A DNA stretch of 44,416 bases from Rhodobacterales bacterium (lineage in GTDB: Bacteria > Pseudomonadota > Alphaproteobacteria > Rhodobacterales > Rhodobacteraceae), in NCBI GenBank assembly GCA_026400355.1, contig JAPLPE010000040.1, positions 1 to 44,416 on the forward strand, read 5' to 3'. Position 1 is the first letter of the stretch. Every line of letters starts with the position of its first letter. Shown one piece after another: positions 8,304-16,152 of the stretch. Under the pieces are notes generated by a model that saw nothing but the letters and a program-made list of their open reading frames with translations, ran no database searches and had not been told where the DNA came from. Both the position numbers and the translations under genes were made by a program.

Positions 8304-8854
8304 GGCAGGATCGTCGGGGCCGGGTCCCGCGCCGGAACCGCATCGGCGGCACGCACGTAAAGCGGCGCCGGGCGCGGCAGATCCTGCCCGACACGCTTGG
8401 CTGCAATCCGCACAATCGCCGTCACCAGCGCCTCGGCCGACATCGCCTCGGCCATGCCATCGGTCACTTCCGGCGCATCGGCCCGGTCCTCATGCAGTCG
8501 CTGCGCATAGATCTGCCTTCGCAGTGCAGGCAGCGTCACCGTCAACGGCCGGGGCAGACCAAATGCCGCCGCCTCGAACCCTGACACCCCGATCGCCTGT
8601 ATCCCCAGCCCCAGCGCCAGCCCCCGCGCCGCCGCCACACCGATCCGGATGCCGGTAAAGTTCCCCGGCCCTGTCCCCACGGCCAGTGCGTCCAGATCAC
8701 GCCAGACCAGCCCTTCCTGTGTCAGCAGGTCCTCCAGCGCCGGGATAAGCTCCTCAGCCTGCCCGACCGCCATCAGCGCCACCGACGAGACAATCCGCTC
8801 GCCGCACAGCAAAGCGACCGCGCAGTGCGCGGCCGATGTGTCGAACGCAAGCAT
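8300..8854 (-). CDS. tsaB: tRNA threonylcarbamoyladenosine biosynthesis protein TsaB
   Basis: This 184-aa ASKHA-fold protein is the TsaB partner of TsaD in making the t6A37 modification of ANN-decoding tRNAs. It begins MLAFDTSAAHCAVAL and carries the family hallmark AVGTGPGNFTGIRIGVAAARGLA near residues 60-82. The C-terminal half is short and lacks the TsaD metal-binding histidines, as expected. The ATG at 8852-8854 is chosen because TsaB proteins begin at this point; an upstream TTG would add two residues. It starts 11 bp after the nfu stop and overlaps rimI by 4 bp. Confidence 0.92.
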   Translation of the reverse strand: MLAFDTSAAHCAVALLCGERIVSSVALMAVGQAEELIPALEDLLTQEGLVWRDLDALAVGTGPGNFTGIRIGVAAARGLALGLGIQAIGVSGFEAAAFGLPRPLTVTLPALRRQIYAQRLHEDRADAPEVTDGMAEAMSAEALVTAIVRIAAKRVGQDLPRPAPLYVRAADAVPARDPAPTILP

Positions 8855-8864
8855 ATTCAAGGCA

Positions 8865-9425
8865 TTACGCCGCGACCGGGCGAACCTCGATCACCTCGGG
8901 TATATAGTGCCGCAATAGGTTCTCGATCCCCATCTTGAGCGTCAGCGTGGATGACGGGCAACCTGCGCACGCGCCCTGCATGTGCAGATAGACGATCCCC
9001 CGGTCAAACCCGTGGAACGTGATGTCGCCGCCGTCCTGCGCCACGGCAGGCCGCACGCGGGTATCCAGCAACTCCTTGATCTGGTTGACGATCGCACCAT
9101 CCTCGCCAGAATGGGCCGCATGCCCGCCCGAGGTCTGCTCGCCCTCCATCACCGGCTTGCCGGACTGGTAATGCTCCATGATCGCGCCAAGGATCGCAGG
9201 CTTGATATGATCCCATGCCACGGCATCGGCCTTCGTCACCGTGACGAAATCCATGCCAAAAAACACGCCCGTCACCCCATCCACCGCAAAGATGCGCGCG
9301 GCCAGAGGCGATTTCACCGCCGAATCAGCCGTCGGAAAATCCGCGGTTCCTATGTCCAGCACAGTCAGACCGGGAAGGAACTTGAGCGTGGCGGGGTTCG
9401 GCGTGGATTCGGTCTGGATGAACAT
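8865..9425 (-). CDS. NifU family Fe-S carrier protein (Nfu_N + NifU C-terminal domain)
   Basis: The 186-aa protein has an N-terminal Nfu_N domain (MFIQTESTPNPATLKFLPG, residues 1-85) and a C-terminal NifU-like domain (about 110-180) with the cluster-binding CAGCPSS motif (CxxC) after VAQDGGDITFHGF. Such proteins carry or donate Fe-S clusters to client apoproteins in the cytosol. The two-domain form is the one usual in alphaproteobacteria and mitochondria (NFU1-like). It is the first gene of the nfu-tsaB-rimI unit. Clients could include SdhB and aconitase, but that is inference. Confidence 0.92.
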   Translation of the reverse strand: MFIQTESTPNPATLKFLPGLTVLDIGTADFPTADSAVKSPLAARIFAVDGVTGVFFGMDFVTVTKADAVAWDHIKPAILGAIMEHYQSGKPVMEGEQTSGGHAAHSGEDGAIVNQIKELLDTRVRPAVAQDGGDITFHGFDRGIVYLHMQGACAGCPSSTLTLKMGIENLLRHYIPEVIEVRPVAA

Positions 9426-9454
9426 GGCAAGGACAACCTTTTTATGTCAGGTTC

Positions 9455-9485
9455 GAGATATGCGCCTCCCCACCTCCCAAGTCAA
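9455..9485 (-). promoter_or_regulatory. Candidate promoter upstream of nfu
   Basis: On the minus strand a good -35 hexamer, TTGACT (9485-9480), is followed after 17-19 nt by CATATC/TATCTC, ending about 30 nt before the nfu start codon. The rest of 9426-9673 shows no gene I can support; a 78-aa minus-strand reading there has no recognisable features. Confidence 0.45.
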
Positions 9486-9673
9486 GGTTTGGAATGATTC
9501 TAAACTCTGACACGATCCCCCGCAGGCCCGCCCAGCCGATCCGACAGACATATTCGCCGCATACCTGGCAATGAACGCAAACAGGTTTGTGTGGAAGGCT
9601 AGAACACTACGGGGTTGTAGACCGCAGCTTAAGATATGACGCGTGAACCCCTCAGCGTCCGTTCTGAATTGTG

Positions 9674-10204
9674 TCAAGAGCACAGAACAGTGACAACCGA
9701 GTCCTGCACTTCTTGGGGGACCCCTTCATCTAGCCTGAACCCGCCACTTGCTCGTGTCGGCAACAAGACCTTTTGTTCTGTCAGAAAGTCATTGAGCTGT
9801 TGGGTCGGTACTGCAGAATTCATGCTTTGAGGAAGCGTACCTGTCTGTTCAAGAACGCAGCTGTCACTCGCGCGGGAGACGACGACCCCAAGCACCTCGC
9901 CACTTTCACTGAGCAAAGGTCCACCGCTGTTTCCGGGCTGAACTGGCGCCGAGAACATCACCCATGCTGTCGCGTCGTTCAACTGTGGCAGTGCGCTTTC
10001 ATTGCCGCCAGTCACAGAAAGGCCCTGTTCAGGAAAAATGTCCGTATATGGAAAACCAAGGGCGAAAATGGTCTCTCCCAAGAGGGGCTTTGCGTCTGCG
10101 TCGATTGGTAACCATACGGACGAACGTTGGGCTGATGCCAAGACGGCTATCTTTTCGCCGGAACCATCGCTGCGGATGATCACGGATGTGGCCGCGTTTA
10201 GGCG
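9674..10204 (-). pseudogene. 5'-truncated trypsin-like serine protease (catalytic Ser half only)
   Basis: The minus-strand frame from about 10204 to the TGA at 9674-9676 encodes the C-terminal half of a trypsin-like (S1) peptidase. It reads RLNAATSVIIRSDGSGEK, then ETIFALGFPY, the nucleophile motif PVQPGNSGGPLLSESGEVLGVVV and a C-terminal tail. The catalytic His and Asp regions are missing, because upstream of about 10204 the DNA changes to the opposite-strand ecm remnant. The frame runs on to 10351, but that extension only reads antisense through ecm. The protein would be inactive as a protease. The original full-length gene must have been cut by a deletion or rearrangement. Confidence 0.75.
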
Positions 10205-11619
10205 GGAACATCTGCCGAAATGGAACCGATGAACGTGTGTTCCCATCATCTGCAGGAGGCGGGTGCGACGCCCGAGGAGGAACTGGCCTTTGCGCTGGCT
10301 ACGGCCTGTGCCGTTCTGGACGATCTGAGGGGCAAGGTCGCGCCGGAGCATTTCCCGGAAATGGTCGGGCCGATTTCGTTCTTTGTTGCCGACATCCGGT
10401 TCGTCACCGAGATGTGCAAGATGCGGGCGGTTGTCAAATTGTGGGACGAGATCACCGAAACCCGCTGCGGGATCATGGACGTCCGGTCCAGCCAGTTCCT
10501 TTATGGGGTACAGGTCAATTCACTAGTTCTAGCCGAGCAGCAGCCCGAGAACCATGTATATCGCATTCTTCTGGAAGTGCTGGCGGTCACTTTGTCAAGG
10601 AACGCGCGTGCCCGCGCCGTGCAGTTGCCGGCCTGGAACGAGGCGCTGGGCCTGCTCCGGCCCTGGGATCAGCAATGGTTTTTGCGGATGCAGCAAATCC
10701 TGGCCCATGAAATCGATCTTCTGGAGTACGAGGATCTCTTTGACGGCAATCCTGCGATTAACCGCAAGGTCGCGGCGCTTAAAGCCAAGTCGCGGGCGGA
10801 ACTGGCGCAGATTGATGCCATGGGCGGGGCGATCGGGGCGATAGCCCGCATGAAATTGTGGCTCGTGGAGTCCAATTCGGCGCGAATTGCTGCTATTGAA
10901 AACGGTGAAACGACAGTTGTCGGCGTCAATCGCTGTCAAAACGGCGAGCCTTCGCCGCTTATCGGTGGAGAGGGAGCGGTGATCGCGGCGGATCAGGGGG
11001 CGGAAGCAGATCAGCGAGGTCGTCTGGCAGCGTGGAAGGTCGCTGCGCCCGCGCGGGCGCAGCGACGGGGGAATGGGCCGAGGCGATGCGGGGCCGTGTT
11101 CGGGCAGTACCGCGCGCCCACAGGCGTGTCGGTGGCGGTTTCGAACCGGACCGGAGGGCTTGAGCCGATCCGGGCCGAGGTTGAGCGGTTTCGCGGCGTC
11201 TGAGCCGCAGGCTGAAGTTCCTGATGGCCAAGCCGGGGTTGGACGGACATTCCAACGGGGTCGAACAGATCACGGCCCGCGCCGGTGATTGCGGAACGGA
11301 GATACGCCATGACGGTATTCGGCTGACGCCCGAGGAGACCGTGGACAATGCCAAGGCTTAAGGGGCGCATGTGGTTGGATTGTCGATCCTGTCGGGATCA
11401 CATCTGCCATTGGCGGCAAAGGTAATGCAACGAATGCGCGAAGCTGGGCTTGGACATATCCCCATGATTGCAGGAGGCATCTTTCCGGAACAAGATGCCA
11501 TTTCTCTTCTCAAACTGGGAGTTTCACAGGTTTACACGCCCATGGATTTTCAGATCAACCGAATAATGTCGGACTTTATTGCGCTTGCTTGGGAGAGAAG
11601 TTCTGGACTTAATCTATAG
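10205..11619 (+). pseudogene. ecm: Ethylmalonyl-CoA mutase remnant (5'-truncated, frameshifted)
   Basis: Across several frames this encodes the C-terminal two thirds of a B12-dependent ethylmalonyl-CoA mutase (Ecm/MeaA type). It reads NVCSHHLQEAGATPEEEL, EMCKMRA, LPAWNEALGLLRPWDQQW, LLEYEDLFDGNPAI, GQYRAPTGVS, KPGLDGHSNG (the B12-binding DxHxxG) and GLSILSGSHLPL. Damage seen: the N-terminal third is absent; a base is lost near 10226 (LPKWN and MNVCS are in different frames); about 25 codons are missing and a base is gained near 11040-11095; a base is lost near 11190; and a nonsense TAA sits at 11359-11361 where GxHVVG-type proteins have Glu. Intact Ecm is about 650 aa and converts ethylmalonyl-CoA to methylsuccinyl-CoA. 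This copy cannot be functional. Confidence 0.9.
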
Positions 11620-11683
11620 ATAGTCATAAGTCCAGACCGAGGTTGTACATCTGTCTTGCAGACATATCCTTTGCGTTCACGGC

Positions 11684-11725
11684 TCTGTATTCTGGCGTAG
11701 TTCGTCTGTATTCTGGCGTCGTTCG
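11684..11725. repeat. 21-bp tandem repeat, two copies
   Basis: TCTGTATTCTGGCGTAGTTCG is followed at once by the same 21 bases with one change (TAG to TCG). It lies in the 256-bp AT-richer gap 11620-11875 between the ecm remnant and the H-NS-like gene. The gap otherwise holds a short inverted repeat (TGTCTTGCAGACA, near 11653) and no gene I can support; a minus-strand reading would give a heptad repeat (NDARIQT/NYARIQS) but has no convincing start context. Confidence 0.85.
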
Positions 11726-11875
11726 ATAATCTTCCCCTAAACGCCATTGGTTCGGCGGAAAGAAGCTTATTAATTCTTGCGCAATTGCATTCAAATCCGG
11801 ATCTGCTTCTTGTGATTTCCAAGAATGGGTTTATTGGTGCTTTCAGGTTCTCGGACCTAGACCAGGGAGACTACA

Positions 11876-12202
11876 ATGACGATTGATATTAGTTCCATGT
11901 CGCGCAAAGAGCTCATTAAGCTCCGCTCTGACGTGGACAAGGCCATTGCAACCGTTGCGGCTCGTGAACGCCGCGCTGCTTTGGAGGCGGTAGAACGTGC
12001 TGCCGCCGAACACGGCTTTTCGCTTTCGGAACTGACTGGCGCGGTCGCTGCAAAGGCGGCACGCGGAGGCAAACCGAAAACTCCAGCGAAATACCGCAAT
12101 CCGGCGAATGGTGATGAAACGTGGTCCGGCCGCGGCCGTAAACCGCGCTGGATACTTGAGGTGGAGGCCGCTGGCCGTCAACTTTCCGATTTCGCAATCT
12201 GA
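11876..12202 (+). CDS. H-NS family nucleoid-associated protein (HvrA-like)
   Basis: This 108-aa protein has the H-NS layout. An N-terminal oligomerisation coiled coil (residues 1-45, MSRKELIKLRSDVDKAIA then ARERRAALEAVERAAAE) leads through a linker to a C-terminal DNA-binding domain, AKYRNPANGDETWSGRGRKPRW, whose GRGRKPRW is the AT-hook-like core. Family members bind curved AT-rich DNA and silence or tune transcription; HvrA of Rhodobacter adjusts photosynthesis genes. A GGGAG ribosome-binding site sits 7 nt before the ATG. It stands alone beside the decayed ecm region and upstream of deoD, with a hairpin behind it. Confidence 0.92.
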   Translation: MTIDISSMSRKELIKLRSDVDKAIATVAARERRAALEAVERAAAEHGFSLSELTGAVAAKAARGGKPKTPAKYRNPANGDETWSGRGRKPRWILEVEAAGRQLSDFAI

Positions 12203-12212
12203 AGTCGTTGTT

Positions 12213-12240
12213 TGCGGCACCCGCTTTTGCGGGCGCCGCA
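12213..12240 (+). terminator. Hairpin terminator after the H-NS-like gene
   Basis: TGCGGCACCCGC and GCGGGCGCCGCA pair with a single A-C mismatch around a TTTT loop, 10 nt after the H-NS-like stop codon. There is no T-run after the stem, so it may need Rho or only stabilise the 3' end. It separates this gene from deoD, which starts 36 nt further on. Confidence 0.55.
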
Positions 12241-12276
12241 GGCGGCATTGCCCCGTGATTGCCGGCGGACCATTTC

Positions 12277-12981
12277 ATGACTGTTCATATTGGCGCAAGA
12301 CCCAGTGAAATCGCCGACGTTGTCCTGTTGCCCGGAGACCCGCTGCGGGCGAAATGGGCGGCTGAAACCTTTCTGACCGATCCTGTCTGCGTGACGCAGG
12401 TCCGCGGAATGCTGGGCTTTACTGGCATGTGGCGCGGCCACCGTGTTTCGATTCAAGGGTCCGGGATGGGTATGCCGTCCCTGTCGATCTATGTGAACGA
12501 GCTCATCCGGGACTACGGTGCGCAAACGATCATCCGGATCGGTTCCTGCGGCGGGATGCAGCCGCATGTGGGCATCCGCGACGTGATCCTTGCGATGACA
12601 AGCACATCGGTCTCGACGCCGTCATCCACGGTCTTCCGCGAGTTGAACTTTGCCCCCTGCGCCGATTTCGGGCTGCTGGCCTCTGCGCACAAGGCCGCGC
12701 TGTCGCGGGGCGTGCGGACACATGTCGGCGGGGTCTATTCGTCAGATACGTTCTATGACGAACGGCCCGACCTGACCGAGCAGATGCAGCGCCACGGTAT
12801 ACTCGGGGTCGAGATGGAGACGGCAGAGCTATACATCCTTGCAGCCCGTCACCAGCGCCGGGCACTGGCCGTGCTGACCGTCAGCGACCACCTGATCACG
12901 CATGAGGCGCTGCCGTCCGGGGACCGCGAGCGCAGCTTTGGCGCCATGGTCGAAATCGCACTTGAGGCGGCGTTCGCCTAG
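12277..12981 (+). CDS. deoD: Purine-nucleoside phosphorylase, DeoD type (hexameric)
   Basis: The 234-aa enzyme performs phosphorolysis of purine (deoxy)nucleosides. The start is taken at the ATG giving [27 protein letters not shown], because DeoD proteins begin there; a TTG 18 bp upstream is less likely. Motifs are [13 protein letters not shown], the GSGMGMPS phosphate loop, [16 protein letters not shown] (base and ribose binding) and SDHLITHE with the catalytic Asp. Length matches the NP-I family. It is transcribed towards and overlaps by 4 bp the convergent DUF1989 gene. Together with the NP-II enzyme at 1887 the window encodes both PNP classes. Confidence 0.93.
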   Translation: MTVHIGARPSEIADVVLLPGDPLRAKWAAETFLTDPVCVTQVRGMLGFTGMWRGHRVSIQGSGMGMPSLSIYVNELIRDYGAQTIIRIGSCGGMQPHVGIRDVILAMTSTSVSTPSSTVFRELNFAPCADFGLLASAHKAALSRGVRTHVGGVYSSDTFYDERPDLTEQMQRHGILGVEMETAELYILAARHQRRALAVLTVSDHLITHEALPSGDRERSFGAMVEIALEAAFA

Positions 12982-13826
12982 CGGCCGTGGGTCCTGGGAT
13001 AGGGGTTCCGCTCCGGGCTTTGCCAACCGGGAAGCGCGCCATCACCAGGGGCCAGAACTTCCATCTGCAAAGGGAAGCAGGCGGCGGCATCGCTGGAATG
13101 CTCCGACGAACAATCCCCGCCGGGGCAGGCCGACAGGACCGCCAGCAGATCGATCTCGGCCAGCATGGTCAGCGCGTCACCGGGGCGTACGGGGCTTGCC
13201 TTCATGAAATATTTCCCGGTGTCACGGGTGAAACCGGTACACATGAAGACGTTGAGCACGTCATGCACGAGCATCTCGGCCTCGGCCAGTGGCAGACCGG
13301 CGGCGTCCGACAGAGCCCGGGTCAGATTGGAATGGCAGCAGTGGTGATAGTCCGACCCGGACAAGAGCTGGTGCGTATAGGGGTCGCAGCGCGTGCCGAT
13401 GACATCATGGACAGACCCGCCAAAGCTGTCGATCCCGTACCATTCCAGCGTATCGGCAACGATGGTCGCCATCGGCCGCAGGAAAGGCAGGTTCGACCAG
13501 AGCCTGTCGCCCGTCGTCACATGCGTGCCGTGCAGCGCCCGGGTCTTGCCCGAAAAGAAGTGTTCAGTCAGGTCATGGGCGTTGAACAGGTTCAGATCGC
13601 CCACCTGCGGCCCGTCGACGCTCGTGATCTTCAGGAAATGCCCGGTGGGGACACAGATCGCTGTGGCTTCGCGCGGTTGGGCCACGGTTTTGGCCATGGG
13701 TCGGGCGACGGCGAGCGCTGTCATGTAGAGCGCCATGTCGGGCACGGGCAGCGTTTCGACAGGGTAACAGATCACCGGGCGGATGGCGCGGCGGTGTTCG
13801 GCATCGGGTGGGGGTACGGTTGTCAT
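12978..13826 (-). CDS. DUF1989 / urea carboxylase-associated family protein
   Basis: The 282-aa protein belongs to the DUF1989 family, often annotated as urea carboxylase-associated or aminomethyltransferase-like. Visible family marks are the core [41 protein letters not shown], the Cys/His-rich [13 protein letters not shown] and [21 protein letters not shown]. These Cys and His residues probably bind metal. In other genomes the family accompanies allophanate, urea or guanidine metabolism, but no such genes are here. It ends convergently with deoD (4-bp overlap) and follows the ABC-2 exporter in the same direction after a 164-bp gap. The function is not established. Confidence 0.85.
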   Translation of the reverse strand: MTTVPPPDAEHRRAIRPVICYPVETLPVPDMALYMTALAVARPMAKTVAQPREATAICVPTGHFLKITSVDGPQVGDLNLFNAHDLTEHFFSGKTRALHGTHVTTGDRLWSNLPFLRPMATIVADTLEWYGIDSFGGSVHDVIGTRCDPYTHQLLSGSDYHHCCHSNLTRALSDAAGLPLAEAEMLVHDVLNVFMCTGFTRDTGKYFMKASPVRPGDALTMLAEIDLLAVLSACPGGDCSSEHSSDAAACFPLQMEVLAPGDGALPGWQSPERNPYPRTHGR

Positions 13827-13904
13827 GGGTGGTATTCAACCCGGTCACAGAGGGATTGAAAACCCCTTCTCATCTTGGCGGCAAGAACGCCCGCCGGAGG
13901 TGCA

Positions 13905-13929
13905 GAAGCCGTGCCCCCGGCACGGCTTC
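13905..13929. repeat. Perfect 11-bp inverted repeat (hairpin) in an intergenic gap
   Basis: GAAGCCGTGCC and GGCACGGCTTC are separated only by CCC, giving a very stable hairpin on either strand in the 164-bp gap between the ABC-2 permease and the DUF1989 gene. No T-tract follows on either side. It may terminate the sdh-to-exporter transcript, or be a dispersed palindromic element. A smaller hairpin (CCCG-CTAA-CGGG) lies right at the permease stop codon. Confidence 0.85.
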
Positions 13930-13990
13930 CAACGAAGGAAACGGCGCGGCACGCGCCTCCGTCGGATTACGGCTGGTCCGGAGCATCCCG

Positions 13991-14752
13991 TTAGCGGGTC
14001 TGGCTACGGAAGACCTGTGTGCCGAGCCAGAGACACAGAATCGCAAAGACGAAGGCCAGACCAAAGCCTATGCCCACGCTTGCCACCCAGATCTGCCCCT
14101 GAAAGATCGCCCGGAGCGCGTCGACCATATGTTTGAAGGGCACCACGTCGGACACATGCTGCAACCACATCGGCGCCATGCTCATCGGCAACAGGATGCC
14201 GGACAAGAGCACGATCGGCAGGGCCAGCGTGTTGAGAAGTGGCGCCAGCGCATCTTCGGACTTGAGCGCAAGGCCCGCCGCATAGGAGAGTGCCGAAAAG
14301 GCGGCACCCAGAAGTGTGACAAGAACCAGCGCCAGCAACAGCGCCGAGACAGGCACGTCGAGGCCGAAACCGATGGCGACCGCGATCAGGACAACAGACT
14401 GCACCAGCAGGACGACCACATCCCGCAGCACACGGCCCGCGATCAGGGCCGACCGGGCGGCGGGGGTCACCATCATCCGGTCGATCACGCCCGACCGCCA
14501 TTCGCTGATGATTCCGAAACCGACAAAGGCCCCGCCAAAGATGCCCAACTGGACCAGAATCCCCGGCACAAAGACGTTCCACGCATTGCCGGGCGGAAAG
14601 CCGGGGACGTTGGCCATCTGTGTCAGCAGCGGGCCGAAGAGGACGATGTAGAGGATCGGCTGGATCAGCCCGATGATCACCCAGGCGGGGTTCTGCAGGG
14701 ACAAAAGCATCGCCCGCTTGAACACGATCCATGTGTCGCGAAGAACAGTCAT
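13991..14752 (-). CDS. ABC-2 type transporter permease (DrrB/NodJ-like)
   Basis: This 253-aa inner-membrane protein has six hydrophobic segments typical of ABC-2 exporters. The conserved centre is VPGILVQLGIFGGAFVGFGIISEWRSGVIDRMMVTPAARS and the late motif ALKSEDALAPLLNTLALPIVLLSGILLPM. It starts 10 bp after the ATPase gene stop, so the two encode one exporter. The closest named relatives are daunorubicin-resistance and Nod-factor export permeases. The substrate is unknown; lipid, polysaccharide or drug export are all possible. It is co-directional with the sdh-glycan run upstream. Confidence 0.9.
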   Translation of the reverse strand: MTVLRDTWIVFKRAMLLSLQNPAWVIIGLIQPILYIVLFGPLLTQMANVPGFPPGNAWNVFVPGILVQLGIFGGAFVGFGIISEWRSGVIDRMMVTPAARSALIAGRVLRDVVVLLVQSVVLIAVAIGFGLDVPVSALLLALVLVTLLGAAFSALSYAAGLALKSEDALAPLLNTLALPIVLLSGILLPMSMAPMWLQHVSDVVPFKHMVDALRAIFQGQIWVASVGIGFGLAFVFAILCLWLGTQVFRSQTR

Positions 14753-14762
14753 TTTCGCCTCC

Positions 14763-15746
14763 TCAATCGCGCAGGGATCGGCCCGTCAGGGTCAGGAACA
14801 CGTCTTCCAGTGTCGGGCGGGCGACTTCGGCCCCGATGGGTTCGATCCCGGCGGCACCCAGATCGCGGATCAGGCCCGGCAGGACCATCGCCCCGTTGGG
14901 TGCCTGAAACCGCAGGACGTTGCCTTCGCTCTGGACATTCCCCGCACCCGCCACAGCCTGCGCCACGGCAACGGCGCCCGGCATCTGGTCGGGGCTGCGC
15001 AGGGTCAGCGTCATCGCATCGCCCCGGACCCTGGACTTGAGATCGGCGGAGGTGCCTTCGGCGACGATCTTGCCGTGGTCGATGACCAGAAGGTTGTCGG
15101 ACAGGCTGTCGGCCTCGTCCATGTAATGCGTCGTCAGGAACACGGTCGTGCCCAGCCTATCGCGCACGCCCCGGATATGGGACCAGAGGTTCGCGCGCGA
15201 TTGCGGGTCGAGCCCGGTGGAGGGTTCGTCCAGAAAGACCAGCTCGGGCCGGTGGATCAGCCCCATGACGATATCGAGCCTGCGTCGTTGCCCGCCCGAG
15301 AGCGATCCGCAGGTGCGCGTCCAGACCCCGTCAAGGTCAAACGCGCCCAGCAACTCCTCACCCCGCCGCCGCGCCTCGGCCCGGGGGATGCCATAGAGTT
15401 CGGCATGACTGACGATCTCAAGCCCGACTTTCGCCTCGGGCGAGGTGGTGCCGTTCTGGGCCACATAGCCGATCCGGCGGCGCACACCCACGGGATCGTT
15501 GCGCAGATCGCAGCCGACGACCGTCGCCTGCCCTTCGGTGGGCGTCAGCAGAGTCACCAGCATCTTGAGCGTGGTGGACTTGCCCGCGCCGTTCGGCCCC
15601 AGAAACCCCACGATCCGGCCCCGCTCGACCGTCAGGTCAATGCCCTTGACGGCCTCAACCATGCCGCCGCGGGTCTTGAACGTGCGCTTCAGGCCGCGCG
15701 CACGGATGATCGTATCGGTGCTGATCTGGTCCGTCATGACTCGCAT
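14763..15746 (-). CDS. ABC transporter ATP-binding protein (DrrA/NodI-like)
   Basis: The 327-aa single-domain ATPase has Walker A GPNGAGKST near residue 51, the Q-loop VAQNGTTSPEAKVG, signature LSGGQRRRLDIVMG, Walker B LVFLDEPSTGLDPQSR and the switch His in FLTTHYMDEAD. A DrrA-type C-terminal extension (residues 235-327) ends ARPTLEDVFLTLTGRSLRD, as in drug-resistance exporter ATPases. Two start codons are possible: the first ATG (15744-15746) is only 2 nt from GGGGGA, and a second ATG three codons on (15735-15737) is 11 nt from it. It drives the permease encoded next. Confidence 0.9.
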   Translation of the reverse strand: MRVMTDQISTDTIIRARGLKRTFKTRGGMVEAVKGIDLTVERGRIVGFLGPNGAGKSTTLKMLVTLLTPTEGQATVVGCDLRNDPVGVRRRIGYVAQNGTTSPEAKVGLEIVSHAELYGIPRAEARRRGEELLGAFDLDGVWTRTCGSLSGGQRRRLDIVMGLIHRPELVFLDEPSTGLDPQSRANLWSHIRGVRDRLGTTVFLTTHYMDEADSLSDNLLVIDHGKIVAEGTSADLKSRVRGDAMTLTLRSPDQMPGAVAVAQAVAGAGNVQSEGNVLRFQAPNGAMVLPGLIRDLGAAGIEPIGAEVARPTLEDVFLTLTGRSLRD

Positions 15747-15789
15747 CGTCCCCCGGGTTCAGGGGCCAGTATGGACGGAACCCGGCGCG

Positions 15790-16104
15790 TTACAATGCCT
15801 TTGGTCTGGAATGGCGGGCGCAGTTTGAAGGAGGGTTGCGTTCCCGTCCAAACCCTTCGGCACCGCAGTTTTCGCAGGTCCAGCGGCTGATTGCACCCGG
15901 GTTGCACTGATCTGACCGCCATGCGCAGGCCGAGACTGCGGATCTTCGGCGCAGATACCGGATGACTAGAAACAGCCCCGCACCCACGAAAAGGAAGATC
16001 GCAATCGCACCGACGATTTCCAAGCCTTCAACGGCCAAGCCATCACGCTGGCGTGCGGCAATCCATTCGATCCCGGTCGATGGACTTGGGTCATCCTGCT
16101 CCAT
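15790..16104 (-). CDS. Small single-span membrane protein with a zinc-ribbon-like tail
   Basis: The predicted 104-aa protein has one membrane helix (residues 29-48, LEIVGAIAIFLFVGAGLFLV) followed by RYLRRR. Its C-terminal cytosolic part has spaced cysteines: CAWRSDQC, WTCENCGAEGF and a last Cys in PPSNC. The C-x2-C-G pair suggests a small zinc ribbon. I have the impression of similar C-W-x2-D ... C-x2-C-G-x-E small proteins in Rhodobacteraceae, but cannot name the family. It lies 48 bp after sdhB in the same direction and before the exporter genes. The role is unknown. Confidence 0.65.
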   Translation of the reverse strand: MEQDDPSPSTGIEWIAARQRDGLAVEGLEIVGAIAIFLFVGAGLFLVIRYLRRRSAVSACAWRSDQCNPGAISRWTCENCGAEGFGRERNPPSNCARHSRPKAL

Positions 16105-16152
16105 AAAGGCCAGGATGCTTCCTGATTGCGGCGATTTTCAGAACAGTGCGGA

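Noticed and set aside
9447-9683. 78-aa minus-strand ORF upstream of nfu
   Set aside because: No ribosome-binding site, no recognisable domain, and it covers the likely nfu promoter.
11550-11822. 90-aa minus-strand ORF with an ARIQ heptad repeat
   Set aside because: It runs antisense into the ecm relic, its repeat is explained by the 21-bp tandem DNA repeat, and no start context supports it.
13827-13990. Guanidine-I (ykkC) riboswitch upstream of the DUF1989 gene
   Set aside because: DUF1989 genes sometimes follow this riboswitch, but I could not find its conserved core in the minus-strand leader; only simple hairpins are present.
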